This document shows positions 15,312 through 24,721 of a DNA stretch of 64,000 nt, piece by piece; within the stretch, counting starts at the first letter, position 1, and each line of letters opens with the position of its first letter. The position numbers were made by a program, and so were the translations under genes. Source of the stretch: Paramicrobacterium sp051513965 (GTDB lineage: Bacteria > Actinomycetota > Actinomycetes > Actinomycetales > Microbacteriaceae). Where the stretch lies: assembly GCF_051513965.1 (NCBI RefSeq), contig NZ_CP195847.1, forward strand, positions 2,108,001-2,172,000, written 5' to 3'. Below the pieces are notes generated by a model. That model was not told the origin of the DNA and made no database searches. It saw only the letters and a program-made list of their open reading frames with translations.

Positions 15312-16640
15312 GTGAGCACCAAGGCGGGCATGGGGAAGGATGCCGTCAGTCTGAAGCCCGATCTGTCCAACTGGGACCCCGAGAACGACGCGACGTGGGA
15401 CAAGAAGCTCGCGTGGCGCACGCTGTGGATCACCACGTACACGATGATCCTGGCCTTCGCCACGTGGTACCTCGTCAGCGCGATCGCGCCCCGGCTCAAC
15501 GACATCGGGTATCACCTCACTGAGCAGCAGCTCTACTGGCTCGTCGCCCTCCCGGGCCTCGCGGGCGGACTCATCCGGCTGCTCTTCATGTTCCTGCCTC
15601 CCCTGCTCGGCACGCGCACACTCGTCACGCTCTCGGCCCTGCTGCTGCTCATCCCGCTGCTCGGCTGGACGTTCGTGGTCCGCGACCCAACCATTCCGTT
15701 CTGGTTCCTGATGCTGCTCTCGTTCAGCGCGGGTGTCGGAGGCGGAAGCTTCAGCGGCCTCATGGCCTCCACGAGCTACTTCTTCCCGAAGCGCCTCTCG
15801 GGCACCGCCCTCGGGCTGCAGGCCGGCATCGGCAACTTCGGCATCGGCATCGTGCAGTTCCTCGTGCCGTGGGTGGTCGGCTTCGGCCTTCTGGGCACGG
15901 CGGCCCTCACGCCGCAGTCGCAGACCGACGGCACGCTGGTCTGGCTGCACAACGGCGGCCTCGTCATGGTGCCGTGGGTGCTTCTCGCGGCCATCCTCGC
16001 GATCGTGTTCCTGCGCCGGGTCCCCGTGAAGGCGAACTTCCGACAGCAGCTGAACATCTTCGGCCTCAAGCACACCTGGATCATGTCGGCGCTGTACCTC
16101 ATGTCGTTCGGCGCGTTCTCCGGTCTCGCCGCGCAGACGGGCCTCATCATCAAGAACGTCTACGGCGGGTTCGAGGATGCCCCGAATCCCCTCGCCTGGG
16201 CGTGGATCGGACCCCTCCTCGGCGCCGGAATCCGCGCAGCCTGCGGTCCGCTGTGCGATAAGTGGGGCGGTGCGAAGTTCACGTTCCTCGGCGGCGTCGG
16301 CATGACGCTCGGCACGGTTGTGACGCTGTTCTTCCTCTCCCCCTCGAGCGTCAGCGAGTTCTGGGGCTTCCTGACCGGCATGATGATCATCTTCTTCTTC
16401 TCGGGCTTCGCGAACGCCGGCACGTTCAAGCAGATGCCGATGATCTTCACGAAGGTCCAGGCCGGCGGCACCATCGGCTGGACAGCCGCGATCGGCTCCT
16501 TCGGACCGTTCCTCGTCGGCATGGCCCTCTCGGTGATGTCTCCCATGACGTTCTTCATCGTCTGTGCCGTCTGGTGCGGCTTCTGCACCTGGCTCGCCTG
16601 GTGGTACTACGCACGGCCCGGCGCCGAGAAGCCGAGCTGA
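15312..16640 (+). CDS. narK: Nitrate/nitrite transporter of the NarK family
   Basis: A 442-residue major facilitator protein with about twelve membrane segments. It carries the two glycine-rich nitrate-signature regions of the family: SFSAGVGGGSFSGLMASTSYFFPKRLSGTALGLQAGIGNFGIGI and, in the second half, FFFSGFANAGTFKQMPMIF. It moves nitrate in and/or nitrite out for the reductase encoded next. Start is GTG at 15312 because GGAGGA lies directly upstream; the ATG at 15294 has no ribosome site. narG follows after 45 bases, so co-transcription is likely. Confidence 0.93.
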   Translation: MSTKAGMGKDAVSLKPDLSNWDPENDATWDKKLAWRTLWITTYTMILAFATWYLVSAIAPRLNDIGYHLTEQQLYWLVALPGLAGGLIRLLFMFLPPLLGTRTLVTLSALLLLIPLLGWTFVVRDPTIPFWFLMLLSFSAGVGGGSFSGLMASTSYFFPKRLSGTALGLQAGIGNFGIGIVQFLVPWVVGFGLLGTAALTPQSQTDGTLVWLHNGGLVMVPWVLLAAILAIVFLRRVPVKANFRQQLNIFGLKHTWIMSALYLMSFGAFSGLAAQTGLIIKNVYGGFEDAPNPLAWAWIGPLLGAGIRAACGPLCDKWGGAKFTFLGGVGMTLGTVVTLFFLSPSSVSEFWGFLTGMMIIFFFSGFANAGTFKQMPMIFTKVQAGGTIGWTAAIGSFGPFLVGMALSVMSPMTFFIVCAVWCGFCTWLAWWYYARPGAEKPS

Positions 16641-16685
16641 TTCGCTCAGCGATCCGATCTCCCCCGCTACACGAAAGGATTCACA

Positions 16686-19600
16686 ATGGCGAAGCGCACC
16701 CGCGGCACGATGGCAGCTCGAAGCCGAGTCGACAGCGGAGCCCGCACCGACGGCCCCCTCGCAGACTCGCTCGTCAGCCTCGGCCGCTACCTGCGGCCCG
16801 GCGAGGTCTCGAAGGACCTGCGCTCCGTCTACCTGCAGGGCGGACGAGCCGGCGACTCCTTCTACCGTGACCGCTGGTCGCACGACAAGGTCGTGCGCTC
16901 CACGCACGGCGTCAACTGCACGGGATCCTGCTCGTGGAAGGTGTACGTCAAGGACGGCATCATCACGTGGGAGACACAGCAGACCGACTACCCCTCGGTC
17001 GGTCCAGACTCCCCCGAGTATGAACCACGAGGATGCCCGCGCGGCGCGGCGTTCAGCTGGTACACGTACTCTCCCACGCGCGTTCGCTACCCCTATATCC
17101 GCGGCGTTCTGCTGCAGATGTACCGCGAGGCGAAGCAGCGCCTGGGCGACCCGGTCGAGGCGTGGGCGGAGATCACCTCGGACCCGGAGAAGGCGCGGAC
17201 GTACAAGCGCGCCCGTGGCAAGGGCGGTCTCGTGCGCGCCGACTGGGAGGAGGCCGCCGAGATCATCGCGGCCGCTCACGTGCACACGATCAAGAAGTAC
17301 GGTCCCGACCGGGTTGCGGGTTTCTCGCCGATTCCCGCGATGTCGATGGTCTCGCACGGCGTCGGCGCCCGCTTCGTGAATCTCCTCGGCGGCACCATGC
17401 AGTCGTTCTACGACTGGTATGCCGACCTCCCGGTCGCGAGCCCGCAGGTCTTCGGCGACCAGACCGACGTTCCGGAGTCAGCGGACTGGTTCAACGCGTC
17501 GTACCTCATGATGTGGGGCTCGAACGTTCCGGTCACGCGCACCCCCGACGCTCACTTCATGACGGAGGCGCGCTACCGCGGCCAGAAGGTCATCACGGTC
17601 TCGCCGGACTACGCCGACAACTCGAAGTTCGCCGATGAGTGGCTCGCCCCGCACCCCGGCACTGACGGCGCCCTCGCGATGGCGATGGGCCACGTCATCC
17701 TCAAGGAGTTCCTCGTCGACCGACGCACAGCGCCGTTCGTCGACTACCTCAAGCGCTTCGCCGACGCCCCGTACCTCGTGGCCCTGCAGCAGCGCGGCGA
17801 CGCCTGGGTTCCCGGCAAGTTCGTCACCGCGGCCGACCTGGGCGGTGCGGATGCCGAGACGGCGAACCCCGCGTTCAAGACCGTGCTGCTCGACCAGAAC
17901 GGCGCCCCGGCGGTGCCGAACGGCTCGCTGGGTCACCGCTTCAGCACGGAGGACGAGGGCGCCTGGAACCTCGACCTCGGCGATGTCGACCCGCTCCTGT
18001 CGATCATGGACTCCCCGGCCTGGTCGGGCGAGGCCGCCGCGATCGACCTGCCGCGGTTCGACATCACTCCCGACCTCGAGGTGAGCGACGACGCCCACAC
18101 GGGCGGCACCGGCGTCGTCCGTCGCGGCGTTCCGACGACGACGGTCGCCGGCAAGACGGTCACGACGGTCTTCGACCTGCTGCTCGCGCAGTACGGCGTC
18201 GGCCGCGACGACCTCCCCGGCGAATGGCCGACCGGCTACGACGACCCGTCCACGCCCGGAACGCCCGCGTGGCAGGAGGAGATCACCTCGGTTCCGGCGG
18301 AGAAGGCCGAGCGCATCGGCCGCGAGTTCGCCGACAACGCCGAGCGCAGCGGCGGCCGCTCCATGATCATCATGGGCGCCGGAACCAACCACTGGTTCCA
18401 CTCCGACACCATCTACCGCACCTTCCTCACCCTGACGACCATCACGGGCTGTCAGGGGGTGAACGGCGGTGGCTGGGCGCACTACGTCGGGCAGGAGAAG
18501 GTTCGCCCGCTCACGGGCTACAACCAGTACCAGCTCGCAGCCGACTGGGTGCGCCCCGCACGCAACATGATCGGCACGGCGTTCTGGTACCTCGCCACCG
18601 ACCAGTGGCGCTACGACGGTCTGCCCGCCGATCAGCTCGCCTCACCGCTCGCCTCGGGCCAGTTCGCCGATCGTACGACGGCGGACTGCATGGTCGAGTC
18701 AGCCAAGCGCGGGTGGATGCCGAGCTACCCGACGTTCGACAAGAACCCGCTCGACATCGTCGACGAGGCTCGGGAGAAGGGCGTCGAACCGCAGCAGTAC
18801 GTGGTCGACAGCCTGAAGGACGGCAGCCTCAGGTTCGCGTGCGAAGACCCGGACTCCCCCGAGAACTTCCCGCGCGTGCTGAGCATCTGGCGCGGAAACA
18901 TCCTCGGCTCCTCCGGAAAGGGCAACGAGTACTTCCTCAAGCATCTGCTGGGGACGGATGCCGCGGTCCGCGCGCCCGAGGCGGAGGGCGACCGTCGTCC
19001 GCGCGACATCCGCTGGCACGACGAGGCTCCGGAGGGCAAGCTCGACCTGCTGTTCACCGCGGACTTCCGCATGACGAGCACGACGCTGTTCTCCGACGTC
19101 GTGCTGCCGGCGGCGACCTGGTACGAGAAGTACGACCTGTCGTCCACTGACATGCACCCGTTCGTGCACTCGTTCAACCCGGCCATCAAGCCGCCGTGGC
19201 AGACGCGCACCGACTTCGACATCTTCCACACGCTCGCCAAGAAGGTCAGCGTGATGGCGCGCACCCACCTGGGTGTGCGGGAGGATCTCGTCGCGGCGCC
19301 GCTCATGCACGACACGGCCGACGCCATGGCCACGCCGAACGGAACGGTCGACGGCGACGCCCCGCTCGTTCCGGGTGTGACGATGCCGAAGCTGCTGGTC
19401 GTCGAGCGCGACTACACGAAGCTCGCCGACCAGATGTCGACGCTCGGGCCACTCACGGAGAAGCTCGGCATGCAGACGAAGGGCATCACCTACGAGCCCA
19501 AGCCGGAGCTCGAGAAGCTCGGTCGGGTCAACGGACTCGTGCAGTCGGGCCCGTATGCGGGCAGCATCCGTCTCGACACCGATGTGCGGGCGTGCGAGAT

Positions 19601-20471
19601 GATTCTGACGCTCTCGGGCACGACGAACGGGCGCCTCTCGCTGCAGGGCTTCGAGAAGCTCGGCAAGCACACCGGACAGACGAGCCTCAGGGAGCTCGCC
19701 TCCGGAAGCGAAGACACCCGGGTGACCTTCCCCGATGTGCAGTCGCGGCCGGTGCCCGTCATCACCTCGCCCGAGTGGTCGGGTTCGGAGCACGGCGGCC
19801 GCCGCTACACGGCGTTCGCGGTCAACGTCGAGCACAAGAAGCCGTGGCATACCCTCACGGGACGCATGCACTTCTACCTCGACCACGACTGGATGATCGA
19901 GCTCGGCGAGTCGATGCCGATCTACCGTCCTCCGCTCGACCTGTACCGCTTGTACGGCGACGCGCAGGTCGGTTCAACGGCGCCGAGCAGGGCTCCCGGC
20001 TCCGCGGGCAAGGCCGAGGTCGCGGTGCGCTACCTGACGCCGCACTCCAAGTGGTCCATCCACTCGGAGTACCAAGACAACCTGTTCATGCTCTCGCTCT
20101 CGCGCGGCGGCCCCACCATCTGGATGTCGCCGCAGGATGCCGACAAGATCGGCGTGCGTGACAACGAGTGGATCGAGGCATACAACCGCAACGGTGTCGT
20201 CGTCGCCCGCGCGAACGTGTCGCACCGCATGCCCGAGGGCACGGTCTTCATGTACCACGCGAAGGACCGCACAGTCGACGTTCCGAAGGCGGAGACGAGC
20301 GGTCTGCGCGGCGGCATCCACAACTCGCTCACGCGAGTGCTGATGAAGCCGAGCCACCTCATCGGCGGCTACGCGCAGCTCTCGTTCGCGTTCAACTATC
20401 TCGGACCGACAGGAAACCAACGAGACGAGGTGACGGTCATCCGCCGTCGCAGCCAGGAGGTCGAATACTAA
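16686..20471 (+). CDS. narG: Respiratory nitrate reductase alpha subunit
   Basis: A 1261-residue molybdopterin oxidoreductase, full length for NarG. The FS0 [4Fe-4S] ligands read H74, C78, C82 and C117 (HGVNCTGSCSW ... RGCPRG). The aspartate-containing segment WYADLPVASPQ (about 244-254), with DQTDVPESADW after it, is the expected molybdenum-ligand region of membrane-bound NarG. It reduces nitrate to nitrite on the cytoplasmic side, using bis-MGD, and passes to NarH-NarI. GAAAGGA precedes the ATG. Its TAA stop shares one base with the narH ATG. Confidence 0.97.
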   Translation: MAKRTRGTMAARSRVDSGARTDGPLADSLVSLGRYLRPGEVSKDLRSVYLQGGRAGDSFYRDRWSHDKVVRSTHGVNCTGSCSWKVYVKDGIITWETQQTDYPSVGPDSPEYEPRGCPRGAAFSWYTYSPTRVRYPYIRGVLLQMYREAKQRLGDPVEAWAEITSDPEKARTYKRARGKGGLVRADWEEAAEIIAAAHVHTIKKYGPDRVAGFSPIPAMSMVSHGVGARFVNLLGGTMQSFYDWYADLPVASPQVFGDQTDVPESADWFNASYLMMWGSNVPVTRTPDAHFMTEARYRGQKVITVSPDYADNSKFADEWLAPHPGTDGALAMAMGHVILKEFLVDRRTAPFVDYLKRFADAPYLVALQQRGDAWVPGKFVTAADLGGADAETANPAFKTVLLDQNGAPAVPNGSLGHRFSTEDEGAWNLDLGDVDPLLSIMDSPAWSGEAAAIDLPRFDITPDLEVSDDAHTGGTGVVRRGVPTTTVAGKTVTTVFDLLLAQYGVGRDDLPGEWPTGYDDPSTPGTPAWQEEITSVPAEKAERIGREFADNAERSGGRSMIIMGAGTNHWFHSDTIYRTFLTLTTITGCQGVNGGGWAHYVGQEKVRPLTGYNQYQLAADWVRPARNMIGTAFWYLATDQWRYDGLPADQLASPLASGQFADRTTADCMVESAKRGWMPSYPTFDKNPLDIVDEAREKGVEPQQYVVDSLKDGSLRFACEDPDSPENFPRVLSIWRGNILGSSGKGNEYFLKHLLGTDAAVRAPEAEGDRRPRDIRWHDEAPEGKLDLLFTADFRMTSTTLFSDVVLPAATWYEKYDLSSTDMHPFVHSFNPAIKPPWQTRTDFDIFHTLAKKVSVMARTHLGVREDLVAAPLMHDTADAMATPNGTVDGDAPLVPGVTMPKLLVVERDYTKLADQMSTLGPLTEKLGMQTKGITYEPKPELEKLGRVNGLVQSGPYAGSIRLDTDVRACEMILTLSGTTNGRLSLQGFEKLGKHTGQTSLRELASGSEDTRVTFPDVQSRPVPVITSPEWSGSEHGGRRYTAFAVNVEHKKPWHTLTGRMHFYLDHDWMIELGESMPIYRPPLDLYRLYGDAQVGSTAPSRAPGSAGKAEVAVRYLTPHSKWSIHSEYQDNLFMLSLSRGGPTIWMSPQDADKIGVRDNEWIEAYNRNGVVVARANVSHRMPEGTVFMYHAKDRTVDVPKAETSGLRGGIHNSLTRVLMKPSHLIGGYAQLSFAFNYLGPTGNQRDEVTVIRRRSQEVEY

Positions 20472-22120
20472 TGCGCGTCATGGCTCAGATGTCGATGGTG
20501 ATGAACATCGACAAATGCATCGGATGCCACACATGCTCTGTGACCTGCAAGCAGGCGTGGACCAACCGCACCGGCGTCGAGTACGTCTGGTTCAACAACG
20601 TCGAGACGAAGCCCGGTGTCGGATACCCGCGCACCTACGAGGACCAGGAGAAGTGGGGCGGCGGCTGGGTGCGCACGAAGCGCGGCCGGCTGAAGCTGCG
20701 CTCCGGCGGCCGCATCCAGAAGCTCGCGAGCATCTTCTACAACCCGAAGCTGCCGGAGATCGAGGACTACTACGAGCCCTGGACCTACGACTACGACATG
20801 CTGCTCAACGCTCCGCAGAGCGAGCACACACCGGTCGCGAAGCCGAAGTCGCTGCTCACCGGCGACGACATGAAGATCGGCTGGTCGGCGAACTGGGACG
20901 ACAATCTCGGCGGCTCCCCGGAGACCGTGCAGGAGGACCCCATCCTCAAGCACATGAGCGACCACGTCGCCATGGAGTTCGAGCAGGCCTTCATGTTCTA
21001 CCTGCCGCGCATCTGCGAGCACTGCCTCAACCCGTCGTGCGTCGCGTCGTGCCCCTCCGGTGCGATGTACAAGCGCAGCGAGGACGGCATCGTGCTCGTC
21101 GACCAGGACCAGTGCCGCGGCTGGCGCATGTGCGTGTCGGGATGCCCCTACAAGAAGGTCTACTTCAACCACAAGACCGGCAAGGCCGAGAAGTGCACGC
21201 TCTGCTACCCGCGCCTCGAGGTCGGACTGCCGACAGTCTGCTCGGAGACGTGCGTGGGCCGTCTGCGCTACCTCGGGCTCGTGCTGTACGACGCTGACCG
21301 CGTGCTCGAAGCGGCTTCCGTCGAGAACGAACACGACCTGCTCGACGCGCAGCGTGACATCATCCTCGACCCGCACGACCCGGCGATCGTCGAGGCCGCT
21401 CGTGCCGAAGGCATCCCTGATGACTGGATCGAGGCCGCGCAGAACAGCCCGATCTACAAGCTCATCAAGGAGTACCGCGTCGCGCTTCCGCTGCACCCGG
21501 AGTACCGCACGATGCCGATGGTCTGGTACATCCCGCCGCTCTCCCCCGTCGTCGACGTGGTCGCGGGCAGCGGAAACGACGGTGAGGATGCCGACAACCT
21601 CTTCGCTGCGATCGACAAGCTGCGCATCCCGATGGAGTACCTCGCGGGACTGTTCAGCGCGGGCGACCTCGGGCCGGTCACGGAGTCGCTGCAGAAGCTC
21701 GCCGCGATGCGCTCGTACATGCGCGGCATCAACCTCGATGAGGGTCGCGACGAGAAGATCGCGGAGTCCGTTGGCATGACGGGAACCGAGGTCGAGGCGA
21801 TGTACCGCCTGCTCGCGATCGCGAAGTACGAGGACCGCTACGTGATTCCGCAGGCGCACTCCGAGCAGGCGCGCGAGCTCGACGAGCTGGCCTGCTCCCT
21901 CGACTACGAGGGTGGCCCCGGGATGGGCGGCGCCGGACCCTTCGGCCTGTCGAGCGGTCACGGCCCCGACCCGGTCGCGGTCGAGAACTTCCACGTTCTG
22001 CAGGACCGTCAGACCGCCGACCGTCCGTCGACGCCGGGGCGCATCAACCTGCTGAACTGGGACGGCAACGGCCGGCCCACCGGGATGTTCCCGCCGGACA
22101 AGGAGAAAGACGAGAAATGA
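20471..22120 (+). CDS. narH: Respiratory nitrate reductase beta subunit
   Basis: A 549-residue iron-sulfur electron-transfer subunit. Four cysteine groups are visible: CIGCHTCSVTC at 16-26, CEHCLNPSCVASCP, CRGWRMCVSGCP and CTLCYPR with VCSETC. The tryptophan in CRGW, replacing a cysteine, marks the [3Fe-4S] cluster FS4, with three [4Fe-4S] clusters besides. It connects NarI haems to NarG. TAATG overlap with narG and ATGA overlap with narJ. Confidence 0.97.
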   Translation: MRVMAQMSMVMNIDKCIGCHTCSVTCKQAWTNRTGVEYVWFNNVETKPGVGYPRTYEDQEKWGGGWVRTKRGRLKLRSGGRIQKLASIFYNPKLPEIEDYYEPWTYDYDMLLNAPQSEHTPVAKPKSLLTGDDMKIGWSANWDDNLGGSPETVQEDPILKHMSDHVAMEFEQAFMFYLPRICEHCLNPSCVASCPSGAMYKRSEDGIVLVDQDQCRGWRMCVSGCPYKKVYFNHKTGKAEKCTLCYPRLEVGLPTVCSETCVGRLRYLGLVLYDADRVLEAASVENEHDLLDAQRDIILDPHDPAIVEAARAEGIPDDWIEAAQNSPIYKLIKEYRVALPLHPEYRTMPMVWYIPPLSPVVDVVAGSGNDGEDADNLFAAIDKLRIPMEYLAGLFSAGDLGPVTESLQKLAAMRSYMRGINLDEGRDEKIAESVGMTGTEVEAMYRLLAIAKYEDRYVIPQAHSEQARELDELACSLDYEGGPGMGGAGPFGLSSGHGPDPVAVENFHVLQDRQTADRPSTPGRINLLNWDGNGRPTGMFPPDKEKDEK

Positions 22121-22797
22121 GTCCCGTCAAACCGCTCCCGGAGCCCGTCGCGCCGATCGCGCTCACGGACGACCAGCGGCGCATCGCGCACATGGCGGCA
22201 TCCATTCTGCTCGACTACCCCGACGACCAGCGACGTGCGGCTTGGCCCGCCGTGGCTGATGCGGTGCCGAGTCTTCCGGCTCCCATCGCTCAGCGCTTCG
22301 AGCGTTTTCTGCAGGTCATGAAGGATGCTTCGGCAGACGACCTGCAGAAGAACTACGTCGCCACGTTCGATCTCAAGCGCAAGTGCGCCATGTACCTGAC
22401 GTACTACGCCGCCGGTGACACCCGTCGCCGTGGCATGGCGCTCGTGCGCTTCATCGAGGCGTACCGCGCGGCCGGCTGGGAACCCTCGGACGAAGAGCTG
22501 CCGGACTTCTTGCCGGAAGTGCTGGAGTTCTCCGCCGCGAGCGCCTCGCCCGTCGCGGTGGATCTTCTTGCGGCGCACCGCGACGGCATCGAGGTGCTGC
22601 GCGCGGCGCTCACGGGCTTCGAGAGCCCATACGTGCACCTCATCGAAGCCGTCGCAGCGTCGCTCCCCGAGATCGACGACGAGACGCGCGACCGCTACCT
22701 CAGTCTGGTCAACGACGGACCGCCCGTGGAGACCGTCGGCCTCACATTCCTCGGAAATCTCAAACCGTACTCCGCACGCGAGGAGGCCCCCGCATGA
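22117..22797 (+). CDS. narJ: Nitrate reductase assembly chaperone
   Basis: A 226-residue, largely helical TorD/NarJ-family chaperone needed for cofactor insertion and membrane attachment of NarGH. Recognised by MAASILLDYPDDQRR, the NYVATFDLKRKCAMYLTYYAAGDTRRRGMALVRF segment and ELPDFLPEVLEFSA. It overlaps narH and narI by four bases each. Confidence 0.93.
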   Translation: MSPVKPLPEPVAPIALTDDQRRIAHMAASILLDYPDDQRRAAWPAVADAVPSLPAPIAQRFERFLQVMKDASADDLQKNYVATFDLKRKCAMYLTYYAAGDTRRRGMALVRFIEAYRAAGWEPSDEELPDFLPEVLEFSAASASPVAVDLLAAHRDGIEVLRAALTGFESPYVHLIEAVAASLPEIDDETRDRYLSLVNDGPPVETVGLTFLGNLKPYSAREEAPA

Positions 22798-23555
22798 ACG
22801 CGCTCGACTTCGTCCTCTGGATCGCTCTGCCCTACGCGGGCATGGCAGTGTTCATCGTGGGACACATCTGGCGCTACCGCTACGACAAGTTCGGCTGGAC
22901 GAGCCGGTCGAGCGAGGTCTACGAGAGCCGGCTGCTCCGTCTCGGATCGCCGATGTTCCACTTCGGCATCCTCATGGTGCTCGCCGGGCACGTCGTCGGG
23001 CTGCTGATTCCCCGGGAGTGGCTGTACGCGATCGGCATCGACGAGCACATGTACCACTGGGGTGCGACCGTGCTCGGTACGGCGGCCGCCGCACTGCTGA
23101 TCGCGGGGCTCGCCATTCTGATCTTCCGTCGACGCACGAACGGACCGGTCTTCCTCGCAACGACCGTCATGGACAAGATCATGTACGTGTTCCTCGCCCT
23201 GACGATCGTGATCGGCACGGCGGCGACAGTGGCGCACCAGATCATCGGAGGCGGGTACAACTACCGTGAGACGATCTCGCCGTGGGTGCGCAGCATCCTG
23301 CTGTTCCAGCCGGACCCGTCGCTCATGATCGACGCTCCGCTGCTGTTCCAGCTGCACGCGCTGAGTGCGACGCTGTTGTTCATCCTGTGGCCGTTCACGC
23401 GTCTCGTGCACGTGTTCTCGGCGCCGATCGGCTACTTGTTCCGGCCGTACATCGTGTATCGCTCGCGCGATGAGCACCGCGGCTCGCGGTCGATCCGTCG
23501 CGGCTGGGAGGGTTCGCAGCTGCCCGAGAAGACGCCGCAGCAGAGGCGCTTCTAG
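22794..23555 (+). CDS. narI: Respiratory nitrate reductase gamma subunit (cytochrome b)
   Basis: A 253-residue membrane protein with five predicted transmembrane helices that oxidises quinol. The four haem-b ligands are in place: H56 and H66 (MFHFGILMVLAGH) and H188 and H206 (FQLHALSATLLF ... RLVHVF). The extended basic C-terminal tail (residues 225-253) lies in the cytoplasm. It is the last gene of narGHJI; an SRP RNA gene on the other strand ends seven bases beyond its stop. Confidence 0.96.
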   Translation: MNALDFVLWIALPYAGMAVFIVGHIWRYRYDKFGWTSRSSEVYESRLLRLGSPMFHFGILMVLAGHVVGLLIPREWLYAIGIDEHMYHWGATVLGTAAAALLIAGLAILIFRRRTNGPVFLATTVMDKIMYVFLALTIVIGTAATVAHQIIGGGYNYRETISPWVRSILLFQPDPSLMIDAPLLFQLHALSATLLFILWPFTRLVHVFSAPIGYLFRPYIVYRSRDEHRGSRSIRRGWEGSQLPEKTPQQRRF

Positions 23556-23561
23556 GGCAAT

Positions 23562-23655
23562 AAAAAGGACCCCTCGCGCACCCGCCAGAGCCCGGTTACC
23601 CTTGCTACGTTTCCGTCCTGGGGGAGTTGGCCTGGATGGCGCCACGCGAGGAGCC
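23562..23655 (-). ncRNA. ffs: Small signal recognition particle RNA (4.5S type)
   Basis: Read on the minus strand, the apical loop ACGGAAACGTAGCAAGGG with GGTAACCGGGCTCTGGCGGG is the conserved Ffh-binding domain of bacterial SRP RNA. The 5' and 3' arms CCTCGCG and CGCGAGG pair, giving the usual single hairpin of ~90 nt. The RNA ends in a run of five T after GGGGTCC. A -10 hexamer TACAAT lies seven bases before the predicted 5' end. Ends are approximate. Confidence 0.85.
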
Positions 23656-23662
23656 AGCATCC

Positions 23663-23691
23663 ATTGTACAGATGAAAACGACGGTGTGTGA
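23663..23691 (-). promoter_or_regulatory. Promoter of the SRP RNA gene
   Basis: A strong -10 TACAAT (23668 down to 23663) and a weak -35 TCACAC (23691 down to 23686) are spaced by 17 bases and point toward the SRP RNA start near 23655. Confidence 0.6.
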
Positions 23692-23725
23692 CCGGCCGTG
23701 AGCCGGCTTCGATTCCACGTCTGAG

Positions 23726-23760
23726 GCGGGTCTCAGGTAAGCTAGCTGAGGCCCGCTTTT
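23726..23760 (+). terminator. Intrinsic terminator-like hairpin
   Basis: GCGGGTCTCAG (23726-23736) pairs with CTGAGGCCCGC (23746-23756) with one G-T pair, followed by TTTT. It is oriented to stop plus-strand transcription leaving narI, after it has crossed the SRP RNA gene antisense, and lies just before the tRNA. Confidence 0.6.
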
Positions 23761-23770
23761 CGTGGGTCAA

Positions 23771-23858
23771 GGAGAATTCGCCTAGTGGCCTATGGCGCAC
23801 GCTTGGAAAGCGTGTTGGGTTAACGCCCTCGGGGGTTCGAATCCCCCATTCTCCGCCA
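23771..23858 (+). tRNA. tRNA-Ser (anticodon GGA)
   Basis: An 85-nt type II tRNA body (23771-23855) plus encoded CCA (23856-23858). Acceptor arms GGAGAAT and ATTCTCC pair. The anticodon arm ACGC-TTGGAAA-GCGT gives anticodon GGA. A long variable arm TTGGGTTAACGCCC and the T-arm GGGGG-TTCGAAT-CCCCC follow. The long variable arm and anticodon both indicate serine. Confidence 0.96.
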
Positions 23859-23861
23859 ACC

Positions 23862-23890
23862 AGAACCCCTGTCTGATCAGGGGTTCTTTT
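23862..23890 (+). terminator. Terminator of the tRNA-Ser gene
   Basis: A perfect ten-base stem AGAACCCCTG / CAGGGGTTCT (23862-23871 and 23878-23887) with a six-base loop is followed directly by a T-run. The gap from here to 24050 shows no further gene. Confidence 0.85.
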
Positions 23891-24050
23891 GTGTATCAGC
23901 ATCCGTTTCACCCCCTCACGAAACAGCTCATGCAACAAGCGTCACCCGACACGCTCTCCCCCGCACTCCACTTGGCCAATGCGCTTGTCCTCCAAAATGA
24001 GGACACGACAACTTCTCGGATCCGTACCAAGATGGATGGGGAGGGAGACC

Positions 24051-24605
24051 ATGGGAGACGCCGCACTGACTGATCAGACTGTCGTCGTGCGCGCGCGCCG
24101 CTCCGCCCTCTGGCAGGGAGTGCTGATCGCCTGCGCTCTCGCGATTCCGATGCTTGCGACGCTGTACTGGCTCGCCATTCCGGCCGGGCGCGGCTGGTGG
24201 GTGTTCGGAGTCATGGTCGCGGCCGTGCTCGCGATTGTTGTGGTGGCACTGCGCTACACCGCGATGAGCGTCAAAGTGACGGATGCCGACCTGGTCGTCG
24301 AGCCGTTCTTGCCTGGGACCCGGAGCATCCCTCTCCGCGAGGTCGCCCGTGCGATCGTGCTGCGGCTGCGACGCAACGGCGCCACCGAGCCAGTCACGCA
24401 GATGTTCGTGCTCGACCGCGACGGGTCGCTTCTGCTGCGGATGCGCGGCGAGCACTGGAGTGACGAGGCGATCAACAACGTCGCGTCCAGGCTCGTAACA
24501 ACGCCGATCGAGCACCTGCAGAGCACGGTCTCACTCGATGAGCTGCAGCGCTCGAACCCCGACATGCTCGACTGGTTCGAGCGCCGCCCGCAGCGAAGCC
24601 GCTGA
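24051..24605 (+). CDS. Membrane protein of unknown function, two transmembrane helices
   Basis: A 184-residue protein. After a short N-terminal tail come two hydrophobic helices (~20-42 and ~50-70), then a soluble domain with beta-strand character (MSVKVTDADLVVEPFLPGTRSIPLREVARAIVLRLRR ... MFVLDRDGSLLLRMRG). That pattern recalls bacterial PH-like domain membrane proteins but I cannot assign a family. ATG at 24051 follows GGGAGGGAG; earlier in-frame ATGs lack this site. It is a single gene after the tRNA. Confidence 0.65.
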   Translation: MGDAALTDQTVVVRARRSALWQGVLIACALAIPMLATLYWLAIPAGRGWWVFGVMVAAVLAIVVVALRYTAMSVKVTDADLVVEPFLPGTRSIPLREVARAIVLRLRRNGATEPVTQMFVLDRDGSLLLRMRGEHWSDEAINNVASRLVTTPIEHLQSTVSLDELQRSNPDMLDWFERRPQRSR

Positions 24606-24636
24606 CCGCGCGTCAGCCGCTGACGAGCGTTCACAG

Positions 24637-24708
24637 AATCGGAAAACTCGCGCGGCACGCCGCGGTAAACGCTTGCCTCCACGGCGCGCCGCAAGAATCA
24701 CCGACTCT
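24637..24708 (+). repeat. Dispersed ~71-bp element, copy 3 (intergenic)
   Basis: It begins GAATCGGAAAACTC, continues GCGCGGCACGCC and ends CACGGCGCGCCGCAAGAATCA then CCGACT. It is the same block order as the copies in modC and moaC. Here it lies in the gap between two convergent genes. The reading frame used in the other two copies is also open here. Confidence 0.65.
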
Positions 24709-24721
24709 TTGCACCGAGGCT

